NCBI RefSeq assembly: GCF_001766675.1
Contig: NZ_MJLT01000008.1
Span: 1-64,000, forward strand
Direction: 5' to 3'
Length of the DNA stretch: 64,000 nt
Source of the DNA: Arthrobacter sp. SW1
GTDB lineage: Bacteria; Actinomycetota; Actinomycetes; Actinomycetales; Micrococcaceae
Below are positions 53,840 to 62,315 of the stretch, piece by piece. The notes under the pieces were generated by a model that was not told the DNA's origin, searched no databases, and saw nothing but the letters and a program-made list of their open reading frames with translations. A program made the position numbers and the translations under genes. Every line of letters begins with the position of its first letter. The first letter of the stretch is position 1.

Positions 53840-54334
53840 CTAGCCTTGGCGGACGCGCGCCAGGAACCGCGATGTCCGCTCCTGCAGTCCCGCGATCTGG
53901 CGGAGGACGACGGCGGCCGGGTCGGGGTTGATCTCGTTGGCCGGCGGTTCCTTGCGCACGTTCGCCGAACACAGGAAATCCGCGCAGATCAGGGTCCCCA
54001 CGGTGTTGCCGTCGCGGCCCGACTGACCCGCGCGCTTGGACACCCAGAGGTAGACGTCTTCCTTGGAGAAGACGTCCCGGCACAGCTCGCACAGCACGGC
54101 CCTGTTCTTGCCGGCACCGCCTTCGGGTGCGCGGAGCATGATCCCGGTGAGCTTCCCGTTCTCGGGCATCACGAGGTAACCGCGCAGGGGCATCTTCGGG
54201 TCGCGCCAGCCCAGGAAGTCGAGCGAATCCCAGTCCAGGGCCTCGAAATCCCGGGGGAGATTGAGCTTGGCGGCCTCTGAACGGCTCGCGTTGATGAAGG
54301 ACGAACGGATCTGCTGGGCAGTGATTTTCTGCAT
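53840..54334 (-). CDS. FBP domain protein (FusB-like treble-clef zinc finger)
   Basis: 164 residues. The C-terminal zinc site is CELCRD plus CADFLCSANVR (Cys at about 97, 100, 133, 138), the FBP pattern of elongation-factor-G-binding proteins; the N-terminal half is helical. FusB-type proteins bind EF-G and free it from fusidic acid-stalled ribosomes (known for staphylococci); here the role may be ribosome-linked but is unproven. The ATG at 54334 is favoured over 54352. Palindrome copies D and E lie on both sides. Confidence 0.8.
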   Translation of the reverse strand: MQKITAQQIRSSFINASRSEAAKLNLPRDFEALDWDSLDFLGWRDPKMPLRGYLVMPENGKLTGIMLRAPEGGAGKNRAVLCELCRDVFSKEDVYLWVSKRAGQSGRDGNTVGTLICADFLCSANVRKEPPANEINPDPAAVVLRQIAGLQERTSRFLARVRQG

Positions 54335-54780
54335 GGTGATGTTCTTTCGCATCGGATGGACCCGCCTGCCCGGTGCGGGCATGGTCCTGTAAGGACACAG
54401 CCTTCAAAGGTGCGGCGGGGTGAGGTGGACATGAGGCGTCCGCCGATTCCGGCATGCAGGGATTACCCGTGAGGGCTCATTGGAAGATTTCCGGGGCCGA
54501 CTCCGGAAAGAATGGCGGCCGGGGTCAGAAACCCGGGCGGCCCTGCAGGATGGCTGACGCAGAAAGAGGTGCAAAGCAGGCCGAAACGGCCACCTCACTC
54601 ACCATGGCAGCGTTCGCTGATGCAGCGCGCATGCTCATTTCCCCCGATCCTGTACGGTTCCGCATCCTAGGTCCGGGGTGCGGTTGACCACTTTGTTGAC
54701 TCCGGCAATTATCCGGCCCTGCCATCCTGCCAAAAACCGGGCGTTCCTGTCCACGCGCCCGGCGCCAACGCCCCCAGAGC

Positions 54781-54843
54781 CAACGCGGGGTCAGTTACGG
54801 CCCATGCTCGCAGGATTTATGGGCCGTAAGCGACCCCGCGTTG
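54781..54843. repeat. 63-bp palindrome, family 1, copy E
   Basis: Outer arms CAACGCGGGGTCA...GACCCCGCGTTG conserved; centre diverged (TGCTCGCAGGATTTAT). It stands between the divergent FBP gene and the iron-uptake operon, so unlike A to D it is not just past a stop codon. Confidence 0.87.
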
Positions 54844-54896
54844 CCAGGCTCGATGCGCTCTCGGAATTAGGTGATGTAAGTGTTTCGTAATATCGA

Positions 54897-54915
54897 GAAG
54901 GATAGGCTAGCCTTA
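54897..54915 (+). promoter_or_regulatory. DtxR/IdeR-type iron box
   Basis: The 19-mer with core TAGGCTAGCCTTA matches the TTAGGTTAGGCTAACCTAA consensus at about 14 of 19 positions, with the central GGCTA-CC intact. It lies 33 bp before the siderophore-binding protein start, so the operon is expected to be repressed by iron-loaded DtxR/IdeR. Confidence 0.8.
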
Positions 54916-54947
54916 CTTGAGTTCGCATCACTGACTTAAGGATTCAC

Positions 54948-56024
54948 ATGGCTTCCCTCCTCCCGCGCCGTGCCCTGCTCAAGACCGCAGGCAGCGCAAC
55001 TGCCGCCCTTGCCGCCGTCGCGCTTTCCCTGACTGCCTGCTCCACCGGTCCGGCAGCGACGGCTACCAAGAGCGAATCGGCGTCGGCCAGCGCTGCACAA
55101 TTCCCGGTGACCATCAAGAACGTCTTCGGCGAAACCACCATCAAGGAACAGCCCAAGCGCGTTGTCACCATCTCGTGGGTCAATGACGACATCGCCCTCG
55201 CGCTCGGCGTGGTTCCCGTTGGTGTCCCGAAGAACGAGTGGGGCAACAACGACAAGGGCTCCACCCCGTGGAAGGACGCAGCCCTCGAGAAGCTCGGCGC
55301 TTCCTTCGGCACGGACAAGGCCCCGGCCCAGTTCTCCGAGGCCGACGGCGTCAACTTCACCGAGATCGCCAAGCTCAACCCGGACGTCATCCTGGCAGCG
55401 TACTCGGGCCTCGAAGCCGCCGATTACAAGAAGCTCAGCGAAATCGCGCCCGTCGTGGCTCAGCCTGAGCTCGCCTACGGCACCCCGTGGCAGGAAGCCA
55501 CCACCCTGATCGGCAAGGCGCTCGGCAAGACCGCCGAAGCGGAGAAGCTTGTTGCCGACACCGAGGCCACCATCAAGACCGAAGCCGCCAAGTACCCGCA
55601 GATCACGGGCAAGACCTTCATCTACGGCAACCTGGAGCCGGCCAAGGGCGACGGCGTGAACGTTTACCTCGCCGCCGACAACCGCCCGCGCTTCCTGAGC
55701 GAGATCGGCATGAAGCCGGCCGCCATTGTGGAGGAGAAGTCCAAGGGCTCTAAGGAGTTCTTCGCCGCTTGGTCCGCTGAGAAGGCCAACGAGCTGGACT
55801 CCGACGTCTTCGTGACCTGGGTTCCGGATGCCAAGACCAAGGACCAGATCATCAAGGATCCGCTGCTGAGCCAGATCCCGGCCGTCAAGAAGGGCGCCCT
55901 GGTTGCCGACTCGGACAACACCCTGACCCTGGCGATCTCCGCTTCCTCCCCGCTGAGCCTGCCGTGGGCCCTGGACAAGTTCCTCCCGCAGCTCGCGGCC
56001 GGCGCTGACGCAGCCGCCAAGTAG
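54948..56024 (+). CDS. Iron-siderophore ABC transporter substrate-binding lipoprotein
   Basis: 358 residues. A twin-arginine-like start (PRRALLKTAG) and lipobox LTAC give a lipoprotein anchored at Cys31. The class III binding-protein fold follows: PKRVVTISWVNDDIALALGV, LNPDVILAAYSGLEAADY and LVADSDNTLTLAISA are FepB/FecB blocks. It captures a ferric siderophore outside the cell. The iron box is just upstream. The two permease, ATPase and siderophore-interacting genes follow. Confidence 0.9.
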   Translation: MASLLPRRALLKTAGSATAALAAVALSLTACSTGPAATATKSESASASAAQFPVTIKNVFGETTIKEQPKRVVTISWVNDDIALALGVVPVGVPKNEWGNNDKGSTPWKDAALEKLGASFGTDKAPAQFSEADGVNFTEIAKLNPDVILAAYSGLEAADYKKLSEIAPVVAQPELAYGTPWQEATTLIGKALGKTAEAEKLVADTEATIKTEAAKYPQITGKTFIYGNLEPAKGDGVNVYLAADNRPRFLSEIGMKPAAIVEEKSKGSKEFFAAWSAEKANELDSDVFVTWVPDAKTKDQIIKDPLLSQIPAVKKGALVADSDNTLTLAISASSPLSLPWALDKFLPQLAAGADAAAK

Positions 56025-56043
56025 GCGCGCAAGTAGACAGAAC

Positions 56044-57150
56044 ATGACACCAAGCACGACGACGGCCCCCTCCGGGGAGCGCGAACGTACAGTTGAGGCC
56101 CCAAAAAGCGCCGAAACAGGGCCGCAACTGTACGCTCGCGCGGAGGTTCGCGCCGCGAAAGGCAAGCAGCCCGCCTGGCTGCTCACCGCCGTCGTCGTGC
56201 TTGTTGTCGTCTGCGGCGCTTCGTTCGCCGTGGGCGCGCGCGCTATCCCGCTGGAAACAGTCTGGGATGCGCTGATCAATTTCAACCCCGACGACGGCAA
56301 CCACGCCGTGGTCCACGCCCGCATCCCGCGGACGGTGCTCGGCCTGCTGGCCGGCGCCGCGCTCGGCCTGGCCGGTGCCGCGATGCAAGGCGTGGCCCGC
56401 AACCCCCTGGCGGACCCCGGCATCATGGGCGTTAACGCCGGAGCCGCACTGGCCGTCGTCGGCGGCATCTATCTCTTCGGCATCACCGGCCTCAGCCGCT
56501 ACATCTGGTTCGCGTTCGCCGGTGCCGCGGCGGCTGCCGCCGTCGTCTACCTTCTCGCGTCCATGGGCCGGGACGGCGCGACGCCGGTGAAGCTCGCCTT
56601 GGCGGGTGCGGCCCTGAGCGCAGGCCTTTATTCGCTCATGAACGTTGTGCTCGTCTCGAGCCAGGACACGCTGGACCGCTTCCGTTTCTGGCAGGTGGGC
56701 GGCGTGGCCGGGCGCGACTGGTCCGTGATCCTGCCCGGCCTTCCATTCCTCGCGGCCGGCGCCCTGATCGTGCTGCTCAGCGGCCGCATCCTCAACGGAC
56801 TCGCCCTGGGCGACGACCTCGCCCGCGGCCTCGGCCAGCGGGTGGGGCTGTCCCGCGGCGTCGTGGCGCTCGGCGTCGTGCTGCTCTGCGGAACAGCCAC
56901 GGCCCTCGCCGGCCCCATCGCCTTCCTTGGCCTGGTCATCCCGCACGCCGTGCGCTTCTTTACCGGGCCCGACTACCGCTGGATCCTGCCGTTCTCCATG
57001 GTCCTGGCCCCGGCAGTCCTCCTGGCCTCGGACATCGTGGGCCGCGTGGCGCTCCTTCCCGGCGAAGTCCCCGCCGGCATCATGACCGCCATCCTCGGCG
57101 CCCCCGTGTTCGTCTGGCTGGTCCGCCGCGGAAAGGGGGTGTCCCTGTGA
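56044..57150 (+). CDS. FecCD-family siderophore permease (first)
   Basis: 368 residues, about nine helices from residue 42 on, with the FecCD signature IPRTVLGLLAGAALGLAGAAMQG and the coupling region GPIAFLGLVIPHAVRFFTG. The first 41 residues are a hydrophilic cytoplasmic tail; residues 12-33 (ERERTVEAPKSAETGPQLYA) are encoded by a 63-bp palindrome. Starts 19 nt after the binding-protein stop. The tail is absent from usual FecC homologs (family knowledge). Confidence 0.88.
   Translation: MTPSTTTAPSGERERTVEAPKSAETGPQLYARAEVRAAKGKQPAWLLTAVVVLVVVCGASFAVGARAIPLETVWDALINFNPDDGNHAVVHARIPRTVLGLLAGAALGLAGAAMQGVARNPLADPGIMGVNAGAALAVVGGIYLFGITGLSRYIWFAFAGAAAAAAVVYLLASMGRDGATPVKLALAGAALSAGLYSLMNVVLVSSQDTLDRFRFWQVGGVAGRDWSVILPGLPFLAAGALIVLLSGRILNGLALGDDLARGLGQRVGLSRGVVALGVVLLCGTATALAGPIAFLGLVIPHAVRFFTGPDYRWILPFSMVLAPAVLLASDIVGRVALLPGEVPAGIMTAILGAPVFVWLVRRGKGVSL
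56079..56141. repeat. 63-bp palindrome, family 2, in the first permease gene
   Basis: 23-bp arms (56079-56101 and 56119-56141) with two mismatches; the outer sequence is GCGCGAACGTACAGTTG. 63 nt is 21 codons, so the frame is kept. A second copy of the same length is in the next gene at 57209-57271. Confidence 0.88.
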
Positions 57151-58289
57151 GCCGCACCGTTGAACCCGGCACCGTTGAACCCGGCACCGTTGAACCCCGC
57201 ACCGTTGAGCGCGAATGTACAGTTGGCGCCCCTAAAACGGCCAAAAAGGGGCCGCAACTGTACGTTCGCGCAGCAAAGAAGCCCAACAGGACCTGGTTCC
57301 TGGCCGCCGCCGTCGTCATCCTGTTCGTCGTGAGCATCCTGCTCGGCAGCTACACCGTCACGGTCCCCGACTTCTTCACCATCGTCACCGCCCACCTCAC
57401 CGGCGGCGAGAAGATCCCCGGCGCCAGCTTCATCGTCATGGAAAACAAACTTCCCCGCGCCATCATGGGCCTGATGATCGGCGTCGCCTTCGGCCTGTCC
57501 GGGGCGCTGTTCCAGACCATGCTCCGCAATCCGCTGGCCAGCCCGGACATCATCGGCATCAGCTACGGAGCCAGCGCGGCCGCCGTCCTCGCGATCGTGG
57601 TTTTCGGTGCGTCCGGCGCCACCGTGTCCGTCGCCGCGCTGCTTGGTGCCCTCGGCGTCGCCCTCCTCATCTACGCGATCTCGCGTGGCGCGTCCGGCCG
57701 CAACGGCAACGCAGCAGGCAACCGCCTGGTCCTGTCCGGCGTCGGCATCGCGGCCGCGCTCGGCGCGCTGGTCAACTTCCTCATGACCCGGGCGGACATC
57801 CGTACAGCCGCAGAAGCGCTCATCTGGCTCAACGGGTCCCTCAACCCGGCCACGTGGGAACGGATCGGCGTGCTGCTGCTCGCCCTGGCCGTTCTGCTCC
57901 CGGCCACCGCAGGACTCGCCGGCCCGCTGCGCATGCTCGAACTCGGTGACGACACCGCCGCCGGGCTGGGCATCAAGGTCGGTGCCGTGCGGCTCGGCCT
58001 GGTGCTCGCAGCGGTCGGCCTCGCGGCGGTCGCGACGGCGGCAGCCGGCCCGGTCTCGTTCGTCGCCTTCCTTGCCGGGCCCATTGCCCGGCGCTTCACC
58101 GGGAAGCCCAGCCTCCCGGCGGCTGCCCTCACCGGTGCCGCGATCGTTCTGGCCGCCGACTACTTCGCCTACAACGTGGCACCCATGGTGCTCGACGGCA
58201 CGGTGCTGCCGGTCGGCGTCGTGACCGGCGCCCTTGGTGCCCCCTTCCTGCTTTGGCTTCTGGCCACGTCCAATCGAAAGGACTCCTGA
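57147..58289 (+). CDS. FecCD-family siderophore permease (second)
   Basis: 380 residues, with the FecCD pattern LPRAIMGLMIGVAFGLSGALFQ, MLRNPLASPDIIGISYG and GPVSFVAFLAGPIARRFTG. The hydrophilic N-terminus has TVEPG-type repeats (residues 4-20, from 15-nt tandem units) and then residues 21-42 from a second 63-bp palindrome. Start GTG at 57147 overlaps the first permease stop by 4 nt. It forms the membrane heterodimer with the first permease. Confidence 0.88.
   Translation: MSRTVEPGTVEPGTVEPRTVERECTVGAPKTAKKGPQLYVRAAKKPNRTWFLAAAVVILFVVSILLGSYTVTVPDFFTIVTAHLTGGEKIPGASFIVMENKLPRAIMGLMIGVAFGLSGALFQTMLRNPLASPDIIGISYGASAAAVLAIVVFGASGATVSVAALLGALGVALLIYAISRGASGRNGNAAGNRLVLSGVGIAAALGALVNFLMTRADIRTAAEALIWLNGSLNPATWERIGVLLLALAVLLPATAGLAGPLRMLELGDDTAAGLGIKVGAVRLGLVLAAVGLAAVATAAAGPVSFVAFLAGPIARRFTGKPSLPAAALTGAAIVLAADYFAYNVAPMVLDGTVLPVGVVTGALGAPFLLWLLATSNRKDS
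57209..57271. repeat. 63-bp palindrome, family 2, in the second permease gene
   Basis: 23-bp arms (57209-57231, 57249-57271; GCGCGAATGTACAGTTG outermost) and 17-nt centre, as in the copy at 56079-56141. It encodes part of the cytoplasmic tail before helix 1. Confidence 0.88.
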
Positions 58290-58290
58290 A

Positions 58291-59202
58291 ATGGCCCGTC
58301 TCAGTGCCCGGGACCTGACGCTGCAATACGAGCAGCGCCGGGTCATCGAAGGACTCCACACGGAGATTCCCGAAGGCAAGGTGACCATGATCGTGGGCGC
58401 CAACGGCTGTGGAAAATCCACGCTGCTCCGGGGGCTCTCGCGCCTGCTCAAGCCGGCCGGCGGTGCTGTCACCCTGGACGGCAAGGACATCCACAGCCGC
58501 CCGGCGAAGGAACTGGCCCGGACCCTCGGCCTGCTGCCGCAGCACCCCACGGCGCCGGACGGCATCACCGTCCGCGACCTCGTGGGCCGCGGCCGCTATC
58601 CGCACCAGGGCTTCTTCCGGAACTGGAGCCATGGCGACTCCTCGCCGCACGACCTCGCCGTCCGCCACGCACTCGACGTCACCGAAACCACCGAGCTGGC
58701 CGAGCGCAATGTGGACGAGCTTTCCGGCGGGCAGCGCCAGCGGGTCTGGATTGCGATGGCCCTGGCCCAGGAAACGGACGTCCTCCTGCTGGACGAACCC
58801 ACCACCTACCTTGACCTTGCGCACCAGGTGGAAGTCCTGGACCTCGTCACGGATCTGAACCGCCGCCGCGGCACCACCGTGGCGATCGTGCTCCACGACC
58901 TCAACCTCGCCGCGCGCTACGCGGACCATGTGATCGCCATGAAGGACGGCGCCGTCGTGGCCGAAGGCACCGGCCCGGAGGTCATCACCGAAGAACTGGT
59001 CCGCGCCGTCTTCGGCCTCGAATCCCGGGTGGTCCCGGACCCCGTCTCCGGCACCCCGCTGATCGTTCCGATCGGCCGGCACCACTCGCCGTCGCCGGCT
59101 GAGGGCGCCCAGCCGGCTGAGGGCGCCCAGCCGATGGCCGCCGCCCAGCCAGCCGAAACACCCGCAGCATCCACACAACGAGTCCTGGAGGTCGCCTCAT
59201 GA
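58291..59202 (+). CDS. Siderophore ABC transporter ATP-binding protein
   Basis: 303 residues. Walker A GANGCGKST is at 36-44, signature LSGGQRQR, Walker B LLLDEPTTYLDL, and the H-loop VLHDLN: a complete FepC/FecE-type ATPase. The last 45 residues are a Pro/Ala/Gly tail with two PAEGAQ units from 18-nt tandem repeats (about 59098-59133), again repeat-derived. The ATG at 58291 follows GAAAGGA. It overlaps the next gene by 4 nt. Confidence 0.9.
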   Translation: MARLSARDLTLQYEQRRVIEGLHTEIPEGKVTMIVGANGCGKSTLLRGLSRLLKPAGGAVTLDGKDIHSRPAKELARTLGLLPQHPTAPDGITVRDLVGRGRYPHQGFFRNWSHGDSSPHDLAVRHALDVTETTELAERNVDELSGGQRQRVWIAMALAQETDVLLLDEPTTYLDLAHQVEVLDLVTDLNRRRGTTVAIVLHDLNLAARYADHVIAMKDGAVVAEGTGPEVITEELVRAVFGLESRVVPDPVSGTPLIVPIGRHHSPSPAEGAQPAEGAQPMAAAQPAETPAASTQRVLEVAS

Positions 59203-60251
59203 GCACGGAAACCGCACCGCTGGCCAATGGTTATGCCACGGAGCCCATGGTCCTGGCCTTCGACGTCACCGTCACCGCCGTCCAGGAAATCGGCCCCAAC
59301 TTCCGCCGCATCACCTTCGGCGGCTACAGCCTGCGCGACTTCGGCGTCTCCGGCAACACCCTGGACCTGCGCATCAAACTCCTCATCCCCTCACTCGACG
59401 CCGACGGCCGCACCCTGCCACTGCCCGCCTTCGAGATGGGCAACCTCGGCTGGTACCAGGAATGGCTCACCATGGACCCCGCCGTCCGTGGCGCCATGCG
59501 CACCTACACTGTCCGCAGCGAACGGCTCGACGCTGTCTACCCGGAGATCGACGTCGACTTCGTCATGCATTTCGACGGCGACGGCCGCGGCGGCCCCGCC
59601 GCCAACTGGGCCCTGAACGCCAAACCCGGCGACTCGCTCACCATCATCGGACCCAACAACCGCGCCGCGCACTGCGTCACCGCCGAGATCTACTCCGGCA
59701 TCGAATGGCGCCCCGGCCTCGCCCAACGCGTCCTTCTCGCCGGCGACGAAACCGCCGTCCCCGCCATCAGCGCCATCCTGGAAAGCCTGCCCGCCGGGAT
59801 CAACGGCCACGCCTTCCTCGAGGTCCCCGAAGCCGGCGACTTCCAGGACCTCCAGACCGCCGCCGACGTCGAAATCACCTGGCTCGCCCGCGGCGCCTCG
59901 ATCGGGCGCTCCCGCCCGCACGGCGAACTCCTGCAGGACGCCGTCCGCAAGGCCGTGCCCGTGCCCGGCTGGGTGGGCATCGCCTCCGAGGCCGCCGCCG
60001 GCCCCGAGCCCGAGGACGTCAACGTGGACCAGGACATCCTCTGGGAAACCCCGCAGCGCATGGACACCGCCTCCATCCAGGCCACCCGCAACCCGGACCT
60101 GCCAGCCGGCGCCCTGCCCTTCTACGCCTGGATCGCCGGTGAAGCCGGAGTCATCAAGGAAATGCGCCGCTACCTGGTGCGGGATGTCGGGATCGACCGG
60201 AAGCAGGTTGCCTTCATGGGGTACTGGCGCAAGGGGAAAGCGGAGCTTTAA
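59199..60251 (+). CDS. Siderophore-interacting protein (ferric-siderophore reductase, SIP family)
   Basis: 350 residues. The FAD-binding domain has the block AMRTYTVRSERLD (usual RxYT/S), and the NAD-binding part LLAGDETAVPAISAILESLP is diagnostic of the ViuB/SIP group. It reduces ferric siderophores in the cytosol to release iron. Being last in the iron-box operon it completes uptake and use. C-terminal VAFMGYWRKGK is the usual end. Confidence 0.9.
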   Translation: MSTETAPLANGYATEPMVLAFDVTVTAVQEIGPNFRRITFGGYSLRDFGVSGNTLDLRIKLLIPSLDADGRTLPLPAFEMGNLGWYQEWLTMDPAVRGAMRTYTVRSERLDAVYPEIDVDFVMHFDGDGRGGPAANWALNAKPGDSLTIIGPNNRAAHCVTAEIYSGIEWRPGLAQRVLLAGDETAVPAISAILESLPAGINGHAFLEVPEAGDFQDLQTAADVEITWLARGASIGRSRPHGELLQDAVRKAVPVPGWVGIASEAAAGPEPEDVNVDQDILWETPQRMDTASIQATRNPDLPAGALPFYAWIAGEAGVIKEMRRYLVRDVGIDRKQVAFMGYWRKGKAEL

Positions 60252-60586
60252 GCCCCTCGTTCCAGCGCCCGACGGCGGTCGCTCGTCCGGCTGCGTGCGT
60301 CACCTTTGGACGCGTACGACGGCGGCCGCTCGGCTTTCGCCTTCGCCGCTACTTTGCAGTCGCTTAGACACCTCCCGCCGCTCCGCTTCGGTCGCTGGGC
60401 GACCTGCGCTTCGCTCTGGTCGGCGATGCGCTCCCTGCAAAGCACCGGCTGCGGCTGGTGCGTTTGTTGCCTTTTCGCCGCTCACCTCGGCCCTCCCCGT
60501 TCGCTTGCCGTCCTGCGCCGCTCCGTCCCTCTCCGTTAAGCTCGCTGTTCCCTTGCGGTTGTTTCGGGTGGGTAGGGTCCCGGGGT
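60252..60586. other. Non-coding, pyrimidine-rich stretch
   Basis: 335 bp after the SIP gene with no supported gene. The plus strand is rich in CGCT, CTTCG and TCGCT words (for example CGCTCCGCTTCGGTCGCTG near 60384), with several short inverted pairs. The base pattern lacks a codon phase. It may hold a structured RNA or decayed repeats; no terminator with a U-run is seen. Confidence 0.5.
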
Positions 60587-61462
60587 GTGGGTGGTTTTCT
60601 TTCTTCCTCCGAGGGGCGGCGGCTCTATGTCGCGCTGGGGGACTCCTTCACTGAAGGGGTGGGCGACAAGAACAAGCACCTGCCCAACGGGGTACGGGGC
60701 TGGGCGGACCGCGTCGCGGAGAAGCTGGCCAAGGCCGAACCCGGCTGGGAATACGCCAACCTGGCCGTGCGCAGCAAACGGCTCCGGCAGATCATCGACG
60801 AACAGCTGGAACACGCCCTCGCCCTCAAACCAGGCCTCATCACGCTCTACGCAGGCGGCAATGACATCCTCGACTTCGGCACGGACATGGAACAGCTCAT
60901 GGCCGAATACGAAGAACTCGTCGCGCGCCTGGCGGGAACCGGCGCCACCTTGGTCCTCTTCACCGGCTACGACGTCAAGGTCTCGGCTGTGCTGGAACCT
61001 TTCCGGAAACGCAACGACCTGTACAACCAGCGCGTCCGTGAGCTCGCCGCCAAATATGCTGCCGTGCTGGTCGATTACTGGTGCATGGACGCCTACCACG
61101 ACCGCCGGATGTGGGCCGCGGACCGCCTGCACATGTCCAAAGCCGGCCACAAGTACCTCGCCGCCAGGGTCCTGGACCAGCTCGGTGTGCCGCACAAGAT
61201 CTCCCCGAAGGACTGGGACCCGCCGCGGCGCCTGAAGCTGCGCGAATGGGAACGCCAGCAGCGCCGCTGGATCCACGACTGGGTCTTCCCCCTGTTCCGG
61301 CGCAAGCTCCGCGGCGTCACCCTCGGCGATTCCCTCAGCCCCCGCTGGCCCGAACCGGTCAAGGTCCCACGCAAAGGCGGCCTCCGCAAACTCGTGGAAC
61401 AGCGCAAACTCGTGGAAGAGCGGAAACCCGCGGAACAAACGGAAGCGCAGGAGACAGCATGA
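60587..61462 (+). CDS. SGNH/GDSL hydrolase family protein (first)
   Basis: 291 residues. Block I ALGDSFTEGVGD with catalytic Ser, block III GGNDIL, and block V DRLHMSKAGH with Asp/His are intact. No signal peptide, so an intracellular esterase or acyl-hydrolase; substrate unknown. The C-terminal 80 residues are basic (RQQRRWIHDWVFPLFRRKLRG) then charged with LVEQRKLVEERKPAEQ repeats. Start is probably GTG 60587, 8 nt after TAGGGT; other starts upstream would fall in the non-coding stretch. It overlaps the next paralog by 4 nt. Confidence 0.82.
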   Translation: MGGFLSSSEGRRLYVALGDSFTEGVGDKNKHLPNGVRGWADRVAEKLAKAEPGWEYANLAVRSKRLRQIIDEQLEHALALKPGLITLYAGGNDILDFGTDMEQLMAEYEELVARLAGTGATLVLFTGYDVKVSAVLEPFRKRNDLYNQRVRELAAKYAAVLVDYWCMDAYHDRRMWAADRLHMSKAGHKYLAARVLDQLGVPHKISPKDWDPPRRLKLREWERQQRRWIHDWVFPLFRRKLRGVTLGDSLSPRWPEPVKVPRKGGLRKLVEQRKLVEERKPAEQTEAQETA

Positions 61463-62301
61463 CCCCCAACATCCTGAACGCGGCCCCGGTGCGCTTTGTC
61501 GCCGTCGGCGATTCCTTCACGGAAGGCGTGGGCGACCGGGACCTTCGCCTCCCCAACGACTGCCGCGGCTGGGCGGACCGCGTCGCCGAAGAACTGAGCC
61601 GCAACGATCCCCGCACCCGCTACGCCAACCTCGCCATCCGCGGACGCCGGCTCCGCCGCATCGTGGACGAGCAGCTGGACGCCGCGCTCGCCCTGGATCC
61701 CACGCTCGTGAGCTTCCACGCGGGCGGCAACGATCTCCTCGCCGCGCGGCTGGACCTCGGCGCGCTGATCCGGCGCTTCGAGGCCGCCGTCGCCAGGCTC
61801 GTCGAGAGCGGCACGCAGGTGCTCCTGTTCACCGAGTACAACGTCCCGCTGTCCCCGGTGCTCGAACCGCTCAAGCTGCGCACGGCCATCTACAACAAGC
61901 ACATCCGCCGCATCGCCGCCGAGTACGGCACGCTCCTGGTGGACCACTGGTGCTTCGAACGGTTCCAGGACCGCCGGATGTGGGCCCCTGACCGTTTGCA
62001 CATGTCCACTCCCGGCCACGAATACATGGCGGTGAAAGTCCTCGAGGTGCTCGGCGTGCAGCATTCGCTGCGGGCGCCGGTGCTCAGCCCGCCGCGGCAG
62101 CGTACCCGCGCCGAAATAGTCGCCGACGACGCCGCCTGGCTGAGGCGCGACGTCGCCCCCTGGCTTTCGCGGCGGTTCCGCGGGATCTCCAGCGGTGATC
62201 ACCTCGGCGCCCGCTGGCCTGCGCTGATGCCGGCGGTCCTTCCTGAGCGGCTCGGCACCGCCAAGGCCGCCGGCACGGCAAAGGTGGCCACCCGCGCGTA
62301 A
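61459..62301 (+). CDS. SGNH/GDSL hydrolase family protein (second)
   Basis: 280 residues with the same blocks (AVGDSFTEGVGD, GGNDLL, DRLHMSTPGH) and about the same length and C-terminal basic region (WLRRDVAPWLSRRFRGISSGD) as its neighbour, so a tandem duplicate. The ATG at 61459 overlaps the upstream stop. The activity is unknown. Confidence 0.84.
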   Translation: MTPNILNAAPVRFVAVGDSFTEGVGDRDLRLPNDCRGWADRVAEELSRNDPRTRYANLAIRGRRLRRIVDEQLDAALALDPTLVSFHAGGNDLLAARLDLGALIRRFEAAVARLVESGTQVLLFTEYNVPLSPVLEPLKLRTAIYNKHIRRIAAEYGTLLVDHWCFERFQDRRMWAPDRLHMSTPGHEYMAVKVLEVLGVQHSLRAPVLSPPRQRTRAEIVADDAAWLRRDVAPWLSRRFRGISSGDHLGARWPALMPAVLPERLGTAKAAGTAKVATRA

Positions 62302-62315
62302 AGCGCGGGACACGT

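Larger units (their letters stand above)
54335..54947. other. Intergenic region before the siderophore operon
   Basis: 613 bp. From 54335 to 54780 I see no supported gene: short frames on both strands lack a ribosome binding site and family character. A 63-bp palindrome (54781-54843) follows, then an AT-richer promoter region with an iron box at 54897-54915 and the binding-protein start at 54948. Confidence 0.6.

Noticed and set aside
54454..54725. Short frames on both strands between the FBP and siderophore genes
   Set aside because: No ribosome binding site, -10 or family match; they overlap each other on opposite strands.
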